This document shows, piece by piece, positions 1-15,602 of a stretch of DNA of 35,239 nt; position 1 is the first letter of the stretch; the number at the start of each line of letters is the position of its first letter. The stretch is from contig JAJTFN010000027.1 in assembly GCA_021298285.1 (NCBI GenBank), positions 1-35,239 on the forward strand, read 5' to 3'. The notes beneath the pieces are model-generated. The model saw nothing but the letters and a program-made list of their open reading frames with translations. It ran no database searches and had not been told where the DNA came from. Source of the stretch: Verrucomicrobium sp. Lineage in GTDB: Bacteria > Verrucomicrobiota > Verrucomicrobiia > Limisphaerales > UBA9464. The position numbers and the translations under genes were made by a program.

Positions 1-1339
1 TTTCCAGTTGCGAGGCCACGGGCGAATCCATGCCCACCATGAGCAGGTCGGGCAGTCCGTCCCGGTCGGCATCCCAGACGGCATGGGCCATGCCGAAGCC
101 CAACCGGGAATCCCCCAGTCCCGGGGTGGCGTCGGAGAAGCGCCCCCGACCGTCATTGAGGAACAGGTCGAGGCCGGCGAAATCGCTCACCTGCACCAGA
201 TCCAGGTCGCCGTCGCCGTCGACATCCAGCCAGGAGGCGCTGTAGGCGCGACGATGACGCCTGGGGCCAAGGCCGGCGGCCTCGGTGACATCCGTCCACC
301 GGTCCCCGCCGTCGTTGCGCAGCAGGTGGGCAGGAAACCCGTCATTGGCATCGTAATAGGGGGTGGGAAACTGTCCCTGGACGTAGGGCAGACGGTATTG
401 GGTCAACCACAGGTCGAGATCGCCGTCGCTGTCGATGTCGCCCGCGCCGAGGGACTGCGGGTGCCGCAACCTGGCCGGGGCTGTCCAGACCTGCCGCCAG
501 GTCCCGTCCGTCCGCCGGACCCTCAGGCCGGAGCCGTCGGCGACCGCCAGTTCCGCGGTGCCATCCCCGTCGAGGTCGGCGCGGACGGCTGCCACGACCC
601 GGTCCGGCGGGCCGGACTCCGAGGGCTCCCACGACCATCCCGGACCGGACCTCACGGCCCGCACCCCGGCCCCCACGAGGTGCAGGGCCCACCCTTGGCC
701 GGAAGGCTCCAGCACCAGGGGGTCGGTGAAGAGGCCGACCCCGTTGGTCGGGATCGGCAGGTCGGCCCAGCGCTGGAAGACCGGACGGCCGGTGAGGATC
801 TGCGGCGGGCCGGTCAGCCGGTGCTCCAGCAACCGGGGAGGCTGTCCGTCGGTCCAGTCGGCCTCCACGGAGAAACGGGCCGTCCAGACAGGACGCGTAT
901 CGGCCTCCCCTGCCGGCCCCTCCAGGACGACCTCCCCCTCCAGCTCGACGGTCCAAGCCGCCGGCTTCGCGCCGGAGGCGGCCGGCGGACGGGCCCGCAG
1001 GAGCCTCAGTTGCAACCACTTCAGCGAATGCCCCGCCGGAACCCCGAGGCGCCGGGACAGGCCCGGCAGCCCGCAGGTCTCCAGATCTCCCGAGGCGGAG
1101 GCCCGCTCCACGCCGGCGACGACCTCCTGCTCGATGCGGACGACCGGCTCGGCGGCGCTCCAGAGCGTGCGCTGGGCGCGCTCCTCGGCATCCCGCAGCG
1201 CCAGGAAGCGCCGGGCGGCCGCGTCGGCCTCGGCCTCGCGCCGGTGCGTCTCGGACGGTGGACCGCCCGGCCGACGCCAGACTGCCAGGCCTCCCACCAG
1301 GAGCAGCACTGCCACCAGGATCGCCGTCCGCCGAGTCAT
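1..1339 (-). CDS. FG-GAP/VCBS repeat protein, C-terminus beyond window
   Basis: I read this frame directly from the minus strand. It is open from an ATG at 1339 to the window edge (446 residues visible, no stop). Residues 6-21 form a hydrophobic segment after MTRR, so the protein is probably membrane-anchored or exported. Residues 30-240 are not recognised. From about 250 there are four acidic calcium-binding-type motifs: DLDGDGTAELAV (255-266), DIDSDGDLDLWL (301-312), DVDGDGDLDLVQ (372-383) and DADRDGLPDLL (423-433). Between them lie the phrases HLLRNDGGDRWTDVTEAAGL and FLNDGRGRFSDATPGL, typical of CRTAC1/ASPIC-UnbV-type beta-propeller proteins. The role is probably extracellular or periplasmic, in adhesion or carbohydrate binding; this is family-level inference. 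The ATG lies only two bases after the T-tract of an upstream terminator, so the true start or the expression mode is uncertain. The long plus-strand open frame opposite it is a shadow. Confidence 0.8.
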   Translation of the reverse strand, partial: MTRRTAILVAVLLLVGGLAVWRRPGGPPSETHRREAEADAAARRFLALRDAEERAQRTLWSAAEPVVRIEQEVVAGVERASASGDLETCGLPGLSRRLGVPAGHSLKWLQLRLLRARPPAASGAKPAAWTVELEGEVVLEGPAGEADTRPVWTARFSVEADWTDGQPPRLLEHRLTGPPQILTGRPVFQRWADLPIPTNGVGLFTDPLVLEPSGQGWALHLVGAGVRAVRSGPGWSWEPSESGPPDRVVAAVRADLDGDGTAELAVADGSGLRVRRTDGTWRQVWTAPARLRHPQSLGAGDIDSDGDLDLWLTQYRLPYVQGQFPTPYYDANDGFPAHLLRNDGGDRWTDVTEAAGLGPRRHRRAYSASWLDVDGDGDLDLVQVSDFAGLDLFLNDGRGRFSDATPGLGDSRLGFGMAHAVWDADRDGLPDLLMVGMDSPVASQLE

Positions 1340-1341
1340 GG

Positions 1342-1376
1342 AAAACAAAAGGGGCGCCCGGGTGATCCGGACGCCC
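1342..1376 (-). terminator. Intrinsic terminator after the lipoprotein gene
   Basis: On the minus strand a 10-bp stem (GGGCGTCCGG with CCGGGCGCCC, one G-U pair, 5-nt loop, plus-strand 1352-1376) is followed by CTTTTGTTTT (1342-1351). It begins 30 nt after the stop of the lipoprotein gene and ends 2 nt before the ATG of the FG-GAP gene. Confidence 0.8.
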
Positions 1377-1405
1377 GCATTCGGTGGGTGTTCAGGCGCC
1401 TGGGA

Positions 1406-1768
1406 TCAGCGTTGGTTGATGATCCGCGACAGGTTGTTCCAGGCGTCGCGTGCGGCGGGCTCGGAGTTGGCCGCGGCCATGAGTTCATCCTGCAGTTGCA
1501 GCATGCGGGTGCGCTTGTCGTCGGGGATCGGGCGCATCGCACGGATGCGGACGACCTCGGCGACGACCTGGTCCCAGTTGCGCTGGGCCTCGGCCGGGGC
1601 CGCCGGGGCCGCGGCAGCTGCTGCCGGAGCGCCGGCATCCGCGGCGGCGGCGGCACCGGCTGCCGGAGGCGGCGGGGTGGTCGAGGCGGAATCGTCCTCG
1701 GCCTTCTTGGAACAGGCGGCCGTCAGGCCCAAGGCGAGGATCAGCAGGCAGGGATACTTCGGGTTCAT
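1406..1768 (-). CDS. Small Ala/Pro-rich lipoprotein, hypothetical
   Basis: This is a 120-residue protein with a signal peptide ending in the lipobox LTAAC (Cys19), so it is predicted to be lipid-anchored after cleavage by signal peptidase II. An acidic/Pro/Ala-rich linker (about 22-62) leads to a short predicted helical domain (63-120) with Trp64 and Trp111. I recognise no named family. It lies 53 nt downstream of the prepilin-like gene on the same strand and is followed by a strong terminator, so the two may be co-transcribed. The function is unknown. Confidence 0.75.
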   Translation of the reverse strand: MNPKYPCLLILALGLTAACSKKAEDDSASTTPPPPAAGAAAAADAGAPAAAAAAPAAPAEAQRNWDQVVAEVVRIRAMRPIPDDKRTRMLQLQDELMAAANSEPAARDAWNNLSRIINQR

Positions 1769-1821
1769 GTCAGTTCAGGGAGGACCGGCCAAGGGAATCC
1801 CCCGGGGCCGGCCCGGTCGGG

Positions 1822-2745
1822 TCACTTGTAGGCGGGACCGATCCAGACGTAGTTGCTGTCGTCCTTCTGGCTCATGGCCTTCAAGCCGGCGGGCATGCCC
1901 TGCGGCGTGCCGCCACCCATGATGGTGAAATCGTTGAAACGGATGAAGTTGGCGCTGCCGTCCATCCGGCCGATGGCCGACTGGCCACCCCAGTTCTGGT
2001 TCAGGACCGCGCGACGATAGGCCGAGGCACGGTGCCGCTGGGAGATGCCCTCGGTGGGCTGGTTGCCCGCGTCGTTGAACAGGAAGGGATCCTGCTCGGC
2101 GGTCTCCCAGAACAGGATGTCCAGCGGGCGGAACGCCGACTGCTTGCGGGCCCGTCCCTGGTCGAACCCGGGCAGGGTGCCGAGGTCGATGATGCAACCG
2201 TTGAAGGTGTAGCTGGTGATCTTCACGCTGCGACCGGCCCACTCGGCCTTCTTGGAAGAGCCCACCTCGGTCAGGTCCTTCGGGCAGTAGAGCACCTTCG
2301 GGGTGGAGAGGAACCGGCCAAGCTGCCCCATCATGAAGAAGGGCTGCTGGGCCAACGACCGCGATCCCGTGCTGAGCGGCAACTTGTTGTCACCCGCCCC
2401 GTCGGGGATGGTCGCCGGGACTGCCTGGCCCGGCGTCGCCGAGGCGGCGCTGCCGTCATTCACCGCCGAATACGCCCAGCCGGTCCGGCAGCCGGTCAAG
2501 CCCCAGGTCGGACCCGGGAGGTCGTCCTGGTTGTCCAAGGCGAACATGTGAGTGCTGAGCATGATCTGCTTGCAGCCGTTGAGGTCGGTGGTGGCGAGGG
2601 CCTTGTCCTTGGCCTTGGAGAGGGCCGGCAACAGCATGCCGGCGAGGATCGCGATGATGGCGATCACCACGAGCAGTTCGATGAGGGTGAAGCCGCCACG
2701 GCGATGCCACCGAGGCCGGTTCAGGGATGCTGGGTAGGAATTCAT
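1822..2745 (-). CDS. Prepilin-type N-terminal cleavage/methylation domain protein
   Basis: This 307-residue protein has the class III (type IV pilin/type II pseudopilin) signal. A basic leader (RPRWHRRGG, cleavage after Gly18) precedes FTLIELLVVIAIIAILAGML with Glu at mature position 5. Then comes LLPALSKAKDKA, the stretch typical of the large paralogous pseudopilin family of Verrucomicrobiota and Planctomycetes. The C-terminal globular part contains VLYCPKD, SYTFNG and an H-x(n)-R-MDGSANFI region, as in DUF1559-like members (the family's 'HxGG/DGS' end). It is probably processed by PilD-type peptidase and located in the envelope. Its substrate or partner is unknown; these proteins usually occur in tens of copies per genome and are poorly characterised. 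Confidence 0.88.
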   Translation of the reverse strand: MNSYPASLNRPRWHRRGGFTLIELLVVIAIIAILAGMLLPALSKAKDKALATTDLNGCKQIMLSTHMFALDNQDDLPGPTWGLTGCRTGWAYSAVNDGSAASATPGQAVPATIPDGAGDNKLPLSTGSRSLAQQPFFMMGQLGRFLSTPKVLYCPKDLTEVGSSKKAEWAGRSVKITSYTFNGCIIDLGTLPGFDQGRARKQSAFRPLDILFWETAEQDPFLFNDAGNQPTEGISQRHRASAYRRAVLNQNWGGQSAIGRMDGSANFIRFNDFTIMGGGTPQGMPAGLKAMSQKDDSNYVWIGPAYK

Positions 2746-2860
2746 GATGGCTACGGATTACAAAAGACTCAGAGGGTTCGAACGGGATGAAGCGGGGCGC
2801 CGGAAGAATCGTCAACGTCCGAGTTGTCAGGCAGGCATTCCCTCGCCGACTTCCCCTTCC

Positions 2861-2910
2861 CGACCTCGAGGTCGTTCGCCGACAGGCCGCCCACAGGTGA
2901 CCGCCTGTCG
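2861..2910 (-). other. Two inverted repeats downstream of the GH57 gene
   Basis: A perfect 14-bp palindrome CGACCTCGAGGTCG (2861-2874) lies next to an 8-bp inverted repeat CGACAGGC/GCCTGTCG (2880-2887 and 2903-2910). Both are just beyond the GH57 stop (2923) in the gap before the prepilin gene. No T-run follows on the minus strand, so this is not a classical intrinsic terminator. It could be an operator, a processing hairpin or a terminator without a U-tract. Confidence 0.35.
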
Positions 2911-2922
2911 ATCCCTGACGGT

Positions 2923-3903
2923 TCAGAGCCACGCCGCAGGATCGGGTTCCGGGAAGCCATCGCCCGGCAGAGCCGAAGCCGGCGCGTGCGCGAACGGTGC
3001 CTCCCGCTGGAGCAGCACCCGATCGGCAAGGCGGTGGAAGGCCTCCAAGTGTGATTCGACCCGTTGCCGGGCATAGGAGGCAGCCGTTCCCATGCGGATC
3101 AGGAAGGGCCAGTCGCTGGCCTGGGCGAGCAGCAGCTCCCGGGCGGCCTGGCTCGCCCACCGCGCTGCTTCCCCTTGGGCCTGCCCCCCGCCGGGGAGAC
3201 CGCCCCGGTCCCCGAAAGCCCGGGCGGCCACCTGGGCCATCCGGCGGCCGGCTGTCCGCAGCCTCGGCTGGAGATCGGCATTGGTCGGATGCAGCCACAC
3301 GCCCAGGTGGCCGCCGTCGCCCCAACTCGACTCGGCGGGCCGCGACATGGGCCAAGGGAGCGCGCGCCGATCCAGGGCTTGCGACAACGTCTCGGTCGCG
3401 ACGCCGGATCGCGACGCCCGGCGCATCACCTGGTCGAGGAACTCGGGCCCCTCGAACCACCAGTGTCCGAAGAGTTCGGCATCGTAGGGTGCCACCACCA
3501 TCGGCGGGCAGCCCAAGCCCACGGCGGCACGGGCAAGTCGGAGGGACAGTCCCTCGAGGAAATGTCCGGCATGCCCGCGGACGGCCTCAAGGGCCTCGGC
3601 CCGGTCGTACCACTCCTTGTCCTTGGTCCCGCCGGTCACGCGATGGTACTTGAACCCGGTGGGATGCCGGACACCCGGGGCCACCATGAGTTCGGCGATC
3701 CAATCCCAGTCGGCATCGTCCGCCAGGTCCCGATGGAATTCCCGGTATCTCGGGTCGCCGGGGTAGCCCCCCTGCCGACTCCAGACCTGCCGCGCGCTGG
3801 CCGGGTCACGGCCGACCACCGTGATCCCGCCAGGGCTTCGCACCGGCAGGAAGACCGCGGCAGGGGGGGGTGGATCGCCACCCAGGACCCCGTGGGTCTC
3901 GAG
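2923..3903 (-). CDS. GH57 alpha-glucan (branching) enzyme, 3' part after a frame break
   Basis: This is the C-terminal part of a GH57/DUF1957 enzyme of the glycogen-branching/alpha-amylase type. It starts in family sequence at LETHGVLGG, followed by GRDPASARQVWSRQGGYPGD, GVRHPTGFKYHRVTGG and the catalytic block VVAPYDAELFGHWWFEGP, whose Asp is the expected acid/base. A helical C-terminal domain follows (WGDGGHLGVWLHPTN... DWPFLIRMGTAASYARQRVESH), which matches the DUF1957 C-terminal region. The frame is open upstream to 4179, but that extension is only a shadow of the 5' part. It has no credible start of its own at 3903. It belongs with 3806-4504 as one gene of about 526 residues, near the family's usual length. 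The frame differs by one position from the 5' part, and about 8-9 residues expected between VEPALV and LETHG are missing. Confidence 0.8.
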   Translation of the reverse strand, partial: LETHGVLGGDPPPPAAVFLPVRSPGGITVVGRDPASARQVWSRQGGYPGDPRYREFHRDLADDADWDWIAELMVAPGVRHPTGFKYHRVTGGTKDKEWYDRAEALEAVRGHAGHFLEGLSLRLARAAVGLGCPPMVVAPYDAELFGHWWFEGPEFLDQVMRRASRSGVATETLSQALDRRALPWPMSRPAESSWGDGGHLGVWLHPTNADLQPRLRTAGRRMAQVAARAFGDRGGLPGGGQAQGEAARWASQAARELLLAQASDWPFLIRMGTAASYARQRVESHLEAFHRLADRVLLQREAPFAHAPASALPGDGFPEPDPAAWL

Positions 3904-4504
3904 GGACGAGGGCTGGTTCGACCCGGGAGCACCAGGCGCATTCCGGAAGCCAGAGGCCCCGGACCGGTTGTCCGAACCGGCGCTCGTGTTCCCGGACACC
4001 GAGCCCCAACTGGGCGCGCAGGCTGCCCGGCTCATCGGCCAACAAGGGCAGGACCGGATGGGTCGCCGGGCCCGCGAGGATCTCGAGGCGACCCGTCCGC
4101 GCCCAACGGGCGAACGCCCCGGAAAGGTCTCCCCCACAGGCCTCCCAATCCTCCCAGGCCCGCTCGTAGAAGGAAGCATGGCAACCGGCGGCCGCGTGCA
4201 ACGCCGGGATCAGCGCGGTGCGGGCCATTTCCCGGCGGGCGAGATCGCGACGCTCGGCCAGATACCTGGCCACCCGGGCGCGTAGCCCGGGGTCGTCCCA
4301 CATGGAGCCCAGGGTGGGCGTGACCCCGAGGGTGAGCCCCCAGTCGACGCCGTCCCGGCTCCAGTCCCGAAGGTTCCGCAACAGCGGCAGGTAGCACTCG
4401 GCCACCGCCTCGAAGAACCAGTGTTCCTCGAGGGATCGTGCGTGCTCGGGATGGCGCACCCACGGGAGGTGGGCGTGCAGGACGATGGCGAGGGAACCGA
4501 TCAC
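3806..4504 (-). CDS. GH57 alpha-glucan (branching) enzyme, 5' part before a frame break
   Basis: This is the N-terminal part of the same GH57 enzyme. It starts with GTG at 4504, whose GTGA overlaps the stop of the DUF4912 gene (translational coupling). HAHLPWVRHPE (motif 1) is at residues 11-21. A (beta/alpha)7-barrel region follows, and GLWLPECAW carries the expected catalytic Glu nucleophile (near residue 190). The family match stops at VEPALV (about 3905). Beyond that the frame runs to a stop at 3806 with sequence unlike the family, while the true continuation is in the neighbouring frame (2923-3903). The two catalytic residues thus lie on different open frames, so the gene as written cannot make an active enzyme. 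The protein would normally be cytosolic and form alpha-1,6 branches in glycogen-like glucan. Sequencing/assembly deletion or a real recent pseudogene are both possible. Confidence 0.8.
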   Translation of the reverse strand: MIGSLAIVLHAHLPWVRHPEHARSLEEHWFFEAVAECYLPLLRNLRDWSRDGVDWGLTLGVTPTLGSMWDDPGLRARVARYLAERRDLARREMARTALIPALHAAAGCHASFYERAWEDWEACGGDLSGAFARWARTGRLEILAGPATHPVLPLLADEPGSLRAQLGLGVREHERRFGQPVRGLWLPECAWCSRVEPALVPRDPRGPGWRSTPPCRGLPAGAKPWRDHGGRP

Positions 4505-5961
4505 CAGGGGGCGGCCCCGGACGGCGTCCCGGGTGACTGCAAGTCCGGATCGATCGGGTGGACGCCGACCTCACCCTGGACGCGGGTGCTCCGCTCGAGG
4601 GTCAAGGCCGCACTGCGGAACCCGGCCCCGCGGGAGGACACCGCCACCAACGGCACGTCGAAGCGGCCGTCGGGCAACGAGAACCGGATGGAGAACGATC
4701 CGTCGGGGCGGATCGGCAGGACCCTGCCGGACAGCGTGACCCGAGCATCCGGCTCGGTGCTCCCGTGGATCACGACTTCGGCATGAACCCGGAACCGGAA
4801 GGCATCCCGGGCCTCCTGGCCGACCGGCGGGATGGACCCCGGCGAAGAACGATCCCCGCCCTCGCCGCCCCATGCCACGAGGCTCCCGGAAGAGGCGTTG
4901 CCCGCGTCGCCCTCTGAACGCCGAAGGCCGAAGGCGGAACTGGCGGCGGAACCGCCTGGAACCGAGCCCGGGTCGAGGAGGTCCATGAAATACGAACGGG
5001 GGAACCCGGGCTGGACTCCCGTCACGTCCGCTGAACGCCGGGTTCCGTCCATCGACGGTTCGCGGAAATCCGGCACCGGATCCGGAAGGGCGACCGGGGC
5101 GGAGGTGGCCAGGCATTCCCAGGAACCGCCGGGACCACGGGTTCCGATCTCGGCGACCTGCGGGGTTCCCGGCGCCGGGGCCTCGAGGAAGAGGAACCGC
5201 CGGTCGACCGGAAGCGGGCCACCCGCCAGCACGGCGTCGGGATTGGATTCCGGCCGCAATCGCCATTCCGTCGGGCCCGGCGTCGCCCCGGGTCCGGATG
5301 GGGGATCCTCCCAGCCCAGCAGCAGGGTCCTTGGATCGCATCCGGTCAACCACACGGCACCGGCCGAGGCGTCATGGACAGCCTCGTCCCCGACGGGCGG
5401 GTCATCACGCCGACCAGGCGCCTCCGAGGGGACATCCCCCTCGAGCAGGATCGCCGGGATCGGCGGCAGCCCGGCGGGCATCTCGGCCGGAGCAAAGGTT
5501 TCGGAAAGCAAGGGCGTGACCCAGGGCGGGGCCGGTGGCAGGCGCGCCGCCAGCACCTCCTGCCGGGGCGCGTGGTCCGAAGACAGGACGCCGGTCGAAA
5601 CGGGCCCCGGCGGCGGAAGACCCCGTCCGGATCGGCGGGCGGACGCCCTGGGCTTCCGGGTGGAAACGATCCGGGGTGCGGGCACCTGCGCGGCCAACCG
5701 CCGCACAAAGACAAACCGCAGCGGTGCGGCCGCGCCGCGACCGGCGCGGGCCGACACCGGACGCCGCACCATCCCTCGAAACGCGCGGCGGTCCCGCCCC
5801 CAGCGTCCGGGAACGGGCTGCGGAAGGGGTTCCGGCCCGAATCGTGGCCTGGCCTTGGGTCTCAGACCGGAGCGGGGGGCCGGCCTTCGGCGTGGCGCCG
5901 GAGAGCTTCCGGCGGGATTCTCTGCCTCACGTTGGGACGGGGTGCGGGGCGCCTTCTTCAT
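4501..5961 (-). CDS. DUF4912 domain-containing protein
   Basis: This 486-residue protein has a long basic, Pro/Arg-rich and probably disordered N-terminus (1-130). The central region (about 200-295: VWLTGCDPRTLLLGWEDPP ... RRFLFLEAP ... AEIGTRGPGGSWECLATSAPV) follows the DUF4912 pattern of a strand-rich domain with 'dP..l.l.We' and 'aelG...g.w..la.S..v'. A C-terminal segment (about 393-465: VVIHGSTEPDARVTLSGRVLPIRPDGSFSIRF) is the add-on seen in such proteins. It is immediately upstream of, and overlaps, the GH57 gene. DUF4912 genes commonly precede GH57 (DUF1957) genes in Verrucomicrobia and relatives, which suggests a role in alpha-glucan metabolism. No biochemical function is known to me. 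The ATG at 5961 has no clear ribosome-binding site. Confidence 0.78.
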   Translation of the reverse strand: MKKAPRTPSQREAENPAGSSPAPRRRPAPRSGLRPKARPRFGPEPLPQPVPGRWGRDRRAFRGMVRRPVSARAGRGAAAPLRFVFVRRLAAQVPAPRIVSTRKPRASARRSGRGLPPPGPVSTGVLSSDHAPRQEVLAARLPPAPPWVTPLLSETFAPAEMPAGLPPIPAILLEGDVPSEAPGRRDDPPVGDEAVHDASAGAVWLTGCDPRTLLLGWEDPPSGPGATPGPTEWRLRPESNPDAVLAGGPLPVDRRFLFLEAPAPGTPQVAEIGTRGPGGSWECLATSAPVALPDPVPDFREPSMDGTRRSADVTGVQPGFPRSYFMDLLDPGSVPGGSAASSAFGLRRSEGDAGNASSGSLVAWGGEGGDRSSPGSIPPVGQEARDAFRFRVHAEVVIHGSTEPDARVTLSGRVLPIRPDGSFSIRFSLPDGRFDVPLVAVSSRGAGFRSAALTLERSTRVQGEVGVHPIDPDLQSPGTPSGAAPW

Positions 5962-6112
5962 GGGAGGATCCGGTGGCGGCCCGACTTGGGTTCCGTCCGG
6001 CCGCCATCCCCAGATTGGAATCCAACCCCTCCCGGCGCAACCGTTTTGCCCGACGGATCGGGGTGCCGCGGTGGGGGGCGCCCCGATGCGGGGATCCCAC
6101 CAGTCCCTTCAG

Positions 6113-6141
6113 CAAACAGGGCACCCGTCGCCGGGTGCCCT
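6113..6141 (-). terminator. Terminator after rpoC
   Basis: On the minus strand a perfect 10-bp stem AGGGCACCCG/CGGGTGCCCT with a 4-nt loop (plus-strand 6118-6141) is followed by GTTTG. It lies 27 nt past the rpoC stop (6169). The T-run is short, but the stem is perfect and GC-rich. It separates rpoC from the DUF4912-GH57 pair. Confidence 0.65.
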
Positions 6142-6168
6142 GGGTGTCGACCGATCGGGACCGAAGGC

Positions 6169-10276
<4,108 letters not shown>

Positions 10277-10312
10277 AGTTCGTGTGCGTTCAGCGGATGA
10301 TCGGGGAGGGGT

Positions 10313-14191
<3,879 letters not shown>

Positions 14192-14248
14192 TGCGACCTC
14201 GTGACTCGGGGATTTCTGCGGCACCTGCCTTGGGACTCGTTTCGACGT

Positions 14249-14276
14249 AAAATACAATACGACGAGGTCCGGCGAA
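14249..14276 (-). promoter_or_regulatory. Possible rpoB promoter
   Basis: In the 240-nt gap between the rplL terminator and rpoB, the only AT-rich patch on the minus strand is TATTGTATTTTACG. TATTTT (14249-14254) could be a -10 element with TTCGCC (14271-14276) as a weak -35, 16 nt apart. The match is poor. I list it because the upstream terminator implies that rpoB needs its own promoter or read-through. Confidence 0.3.
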
Positions 14277-14430
14277 GCTCTCCTCAAACTTCACCGGATC
14301 TCGTCCCACTGAATCGCTATTCCAAGCCTGCCAAAACGGGTGACCTGTGCCTTTGGTTGACCGAAAACGGAATCTGACGGACGCCGACCACCTGGAGTCC
14401 CTGTGGGACCCAAGGGGTCGGTGATGACGG

Positions 14431-14474
14431 AAAACCCGTGCGTCGGATGCCATAGGGTAGCACCCGACGCACGG
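14431..14474 (-). terminator. Strong terminator/attenuator between rplL and rpoB
   Basis: On the minus strand, 10 nt after the rplL stop, a 15-bp stem (CCGTGCGTCGGGTGC with GCATCCGACGCACGG, one G-U pair, 9-nt loop; plus-strand 14436-14474) is followed directly by GTTTTCC (TTTT at 14431-14434). In E. coli an attenuator at this same place lowers rpoBC expression relative to the ribosomal proteins. Here the stem is long and nearly perfect, so termination may be strong. Confidence 0.85.
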
Positions 14475-14483
14475 TGCGCAAAA

Positions 14484-14873
14484 TCACTTCAGCTCGACCT
14501 TGCCGCCGGCCTCTTCGATCTTCTTGGCGGCAGCGTCGGCGTCGGCCTTGTTGGCGCCCTCGAGCAGCAGCTTCGGGGCACCCTCGACGAGGGCCTTGGC
14601 CTCGGCCAGGCCGAGACCGGCCTTGACCTCGCGGACGACCTTGATGACGCCGATCTTCTTGTCGGCGGGCACGGAAGCGAGCCAGACGTCGAAGGTGGTC
14701 TTGGCCTCGGCGGCGGGGGCGGCGGCACCACCGGCCGCGGGGGCGGCGGCGGCGACGGCCACCGGGGCGGCGGCGGTCACACCCCACTTGGTCTCAAGGG
14801 CCTTCACGAGCTCGGCGGCCTCGAGAACGGTGAGCTTGCTCAGTTCTTCGACGATGTTGTTGATGTCTGCCAT
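14484..14873 (-). CDS. rplL: 50S ribosomal protein L7/L12
   Basis: This is a 129-residue L7/L12. The N-terminal dimerisation domain is [32 protein letters not shown], followed by an Ala/Gly/Pro hinge and the C-terminal factor-binding domain ([44 protein letters not shown] ... [18 protein letters not shown]). I chose the ATG at 14873 because the family starts at MADI; the frame extends upstream without homology. It forms the ribosomal stalk with L10 and recruits translation GTPases. It lies 188 nt after rplJ, a wide gap for this gene pair. Confidence 0.97.
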   Translation of the reverse strand: MADINNIVEELSKLTVLEAAELVKALETKWGVTAAAPVAVAAAAPAAGGAAAPAAEAKTTFDVWLASVPADKKIGVIKVVREVKAGLGLAEAKALVEGAPKLLLEGANKADADAAAKKIEEAGGKVELK

Positions 14874-14969
14874 GGTATGTCTTGTGGTTCGTCTCGTCGC
14901 CGGGGCGGCCACCCCGAATTTGTCCACGGCCTGTGGACCGACGATTTACTTGGGTTTCGTTGGATTCCG

Positions 14970-14988
14970 CCCGGGCACCATGCCCGGG
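14970..14988 (-). other. Hairpin in the rplJ-rplL spacer
   Basis: CCCGGGCA/TGCCCGGG form an 8-bp perfect stem with a 3-nt loop inside the 188-nt gap between rplJ and rplL. No T-run follows on the minus strand, so it is unlikely to be a terminator. A processing site or an expression-ratio control element is possible. Confidence 0.4.
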
Positions 14989-15061
14989 GCGAAAGGGTTC
15001 AAAAATGGGGCGTGGCCGGGCGTGGGCCTCCGGGATGGAGACCGTGCCCGACCGGGCTGGA

Positions 15062-15574
15062 TCAGGCCGATTTCTCGGCGTAGGCCCCGATGACGCGGGC
15101 AACCTGCGTCGCCGGCGTGTTGATGAGGGCCGCGAGCTTCTGGGCCGGGGCCTGCAGGAGTCCCAGGATCTTGCCCTGGATCTCGGAGAGCGGGGGAAGG
15201 TCGGCGATGGCGCGGACCTCTTCGGCGGAGAGGGACTTGTTGCCCAGCACACCGAACTGCAGCTTGGGCTTCTCGAACTCGGCCTGGAAGGTCTTGATGA
15301 CCTTGGCCACGGCGGCGATGTCCTTGGTGCCGGTGACGGCGGCCAACTGGCCGGAGAGCATCCCCGACAGGTCAGCCAACCCGGCCTCCTTGGCGGCGAT
15401 GCTGAAGATGGTGTTCTTCACCACGTGGACCTCACCCCCGGCCTTGATCAGGCGCTTGCGGAGTTCGGTGAACTTCTGGACGGTCAGACCCTTGTAGTCG
15501 ACGACCAGGAAGAACGGCGAGGCGTTGAGGCGGGCCACATATTCCGCCGAAATGAGCTTCTTTTCTGCGCGCAT
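15062..15574 (-). CDS. rplJ: 50S ribosomal protein L10
   Basis: This is a 170-residue L10, the stalk base that binds 23S rRNA and carries the L7/L12 dimers on its C-terminal helix. The family N-terminus MRAEKKLISAEYVARLNASPFFLVVDYKGLTVQKFTELRK, HVVKNTI and the C-terminal helix are visible. It starts 28 nt after the rplA stop. No clear Shine-Dalgarno precedes the ATG at 15574. Confidence 0.96.
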   Translation of the reverse strand: MRAEKKLISAEYVARLNASPFFLVVDYKGLTVQKFTELRKRLIKAGGEVHVVKNTIFSIAAKEAGLADLSGMLSGQLAAVTGTKDIAAVAKVIKTFQAEFEKPKLQFGVLGNKSLSAEEVRAIADLPPLSEIQGKILGLLQAPAQKLAALINTPATQVARVIGAYAEKSA

Positions 15575-15602
15575 GGTCTAGTTGCAGTGTTTGAAGTGGA
15601 GG

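Noticed and set aside
8-1831. 607-residue open frame on the plus strand
   Set aside because: It lies opposite the FG-GAP and lipoprotein genes; the minus strand gives calcium-binding motifs and a lipobox, while the plus frame is low-complexity Gly/Pro/Arg sequence without domains.
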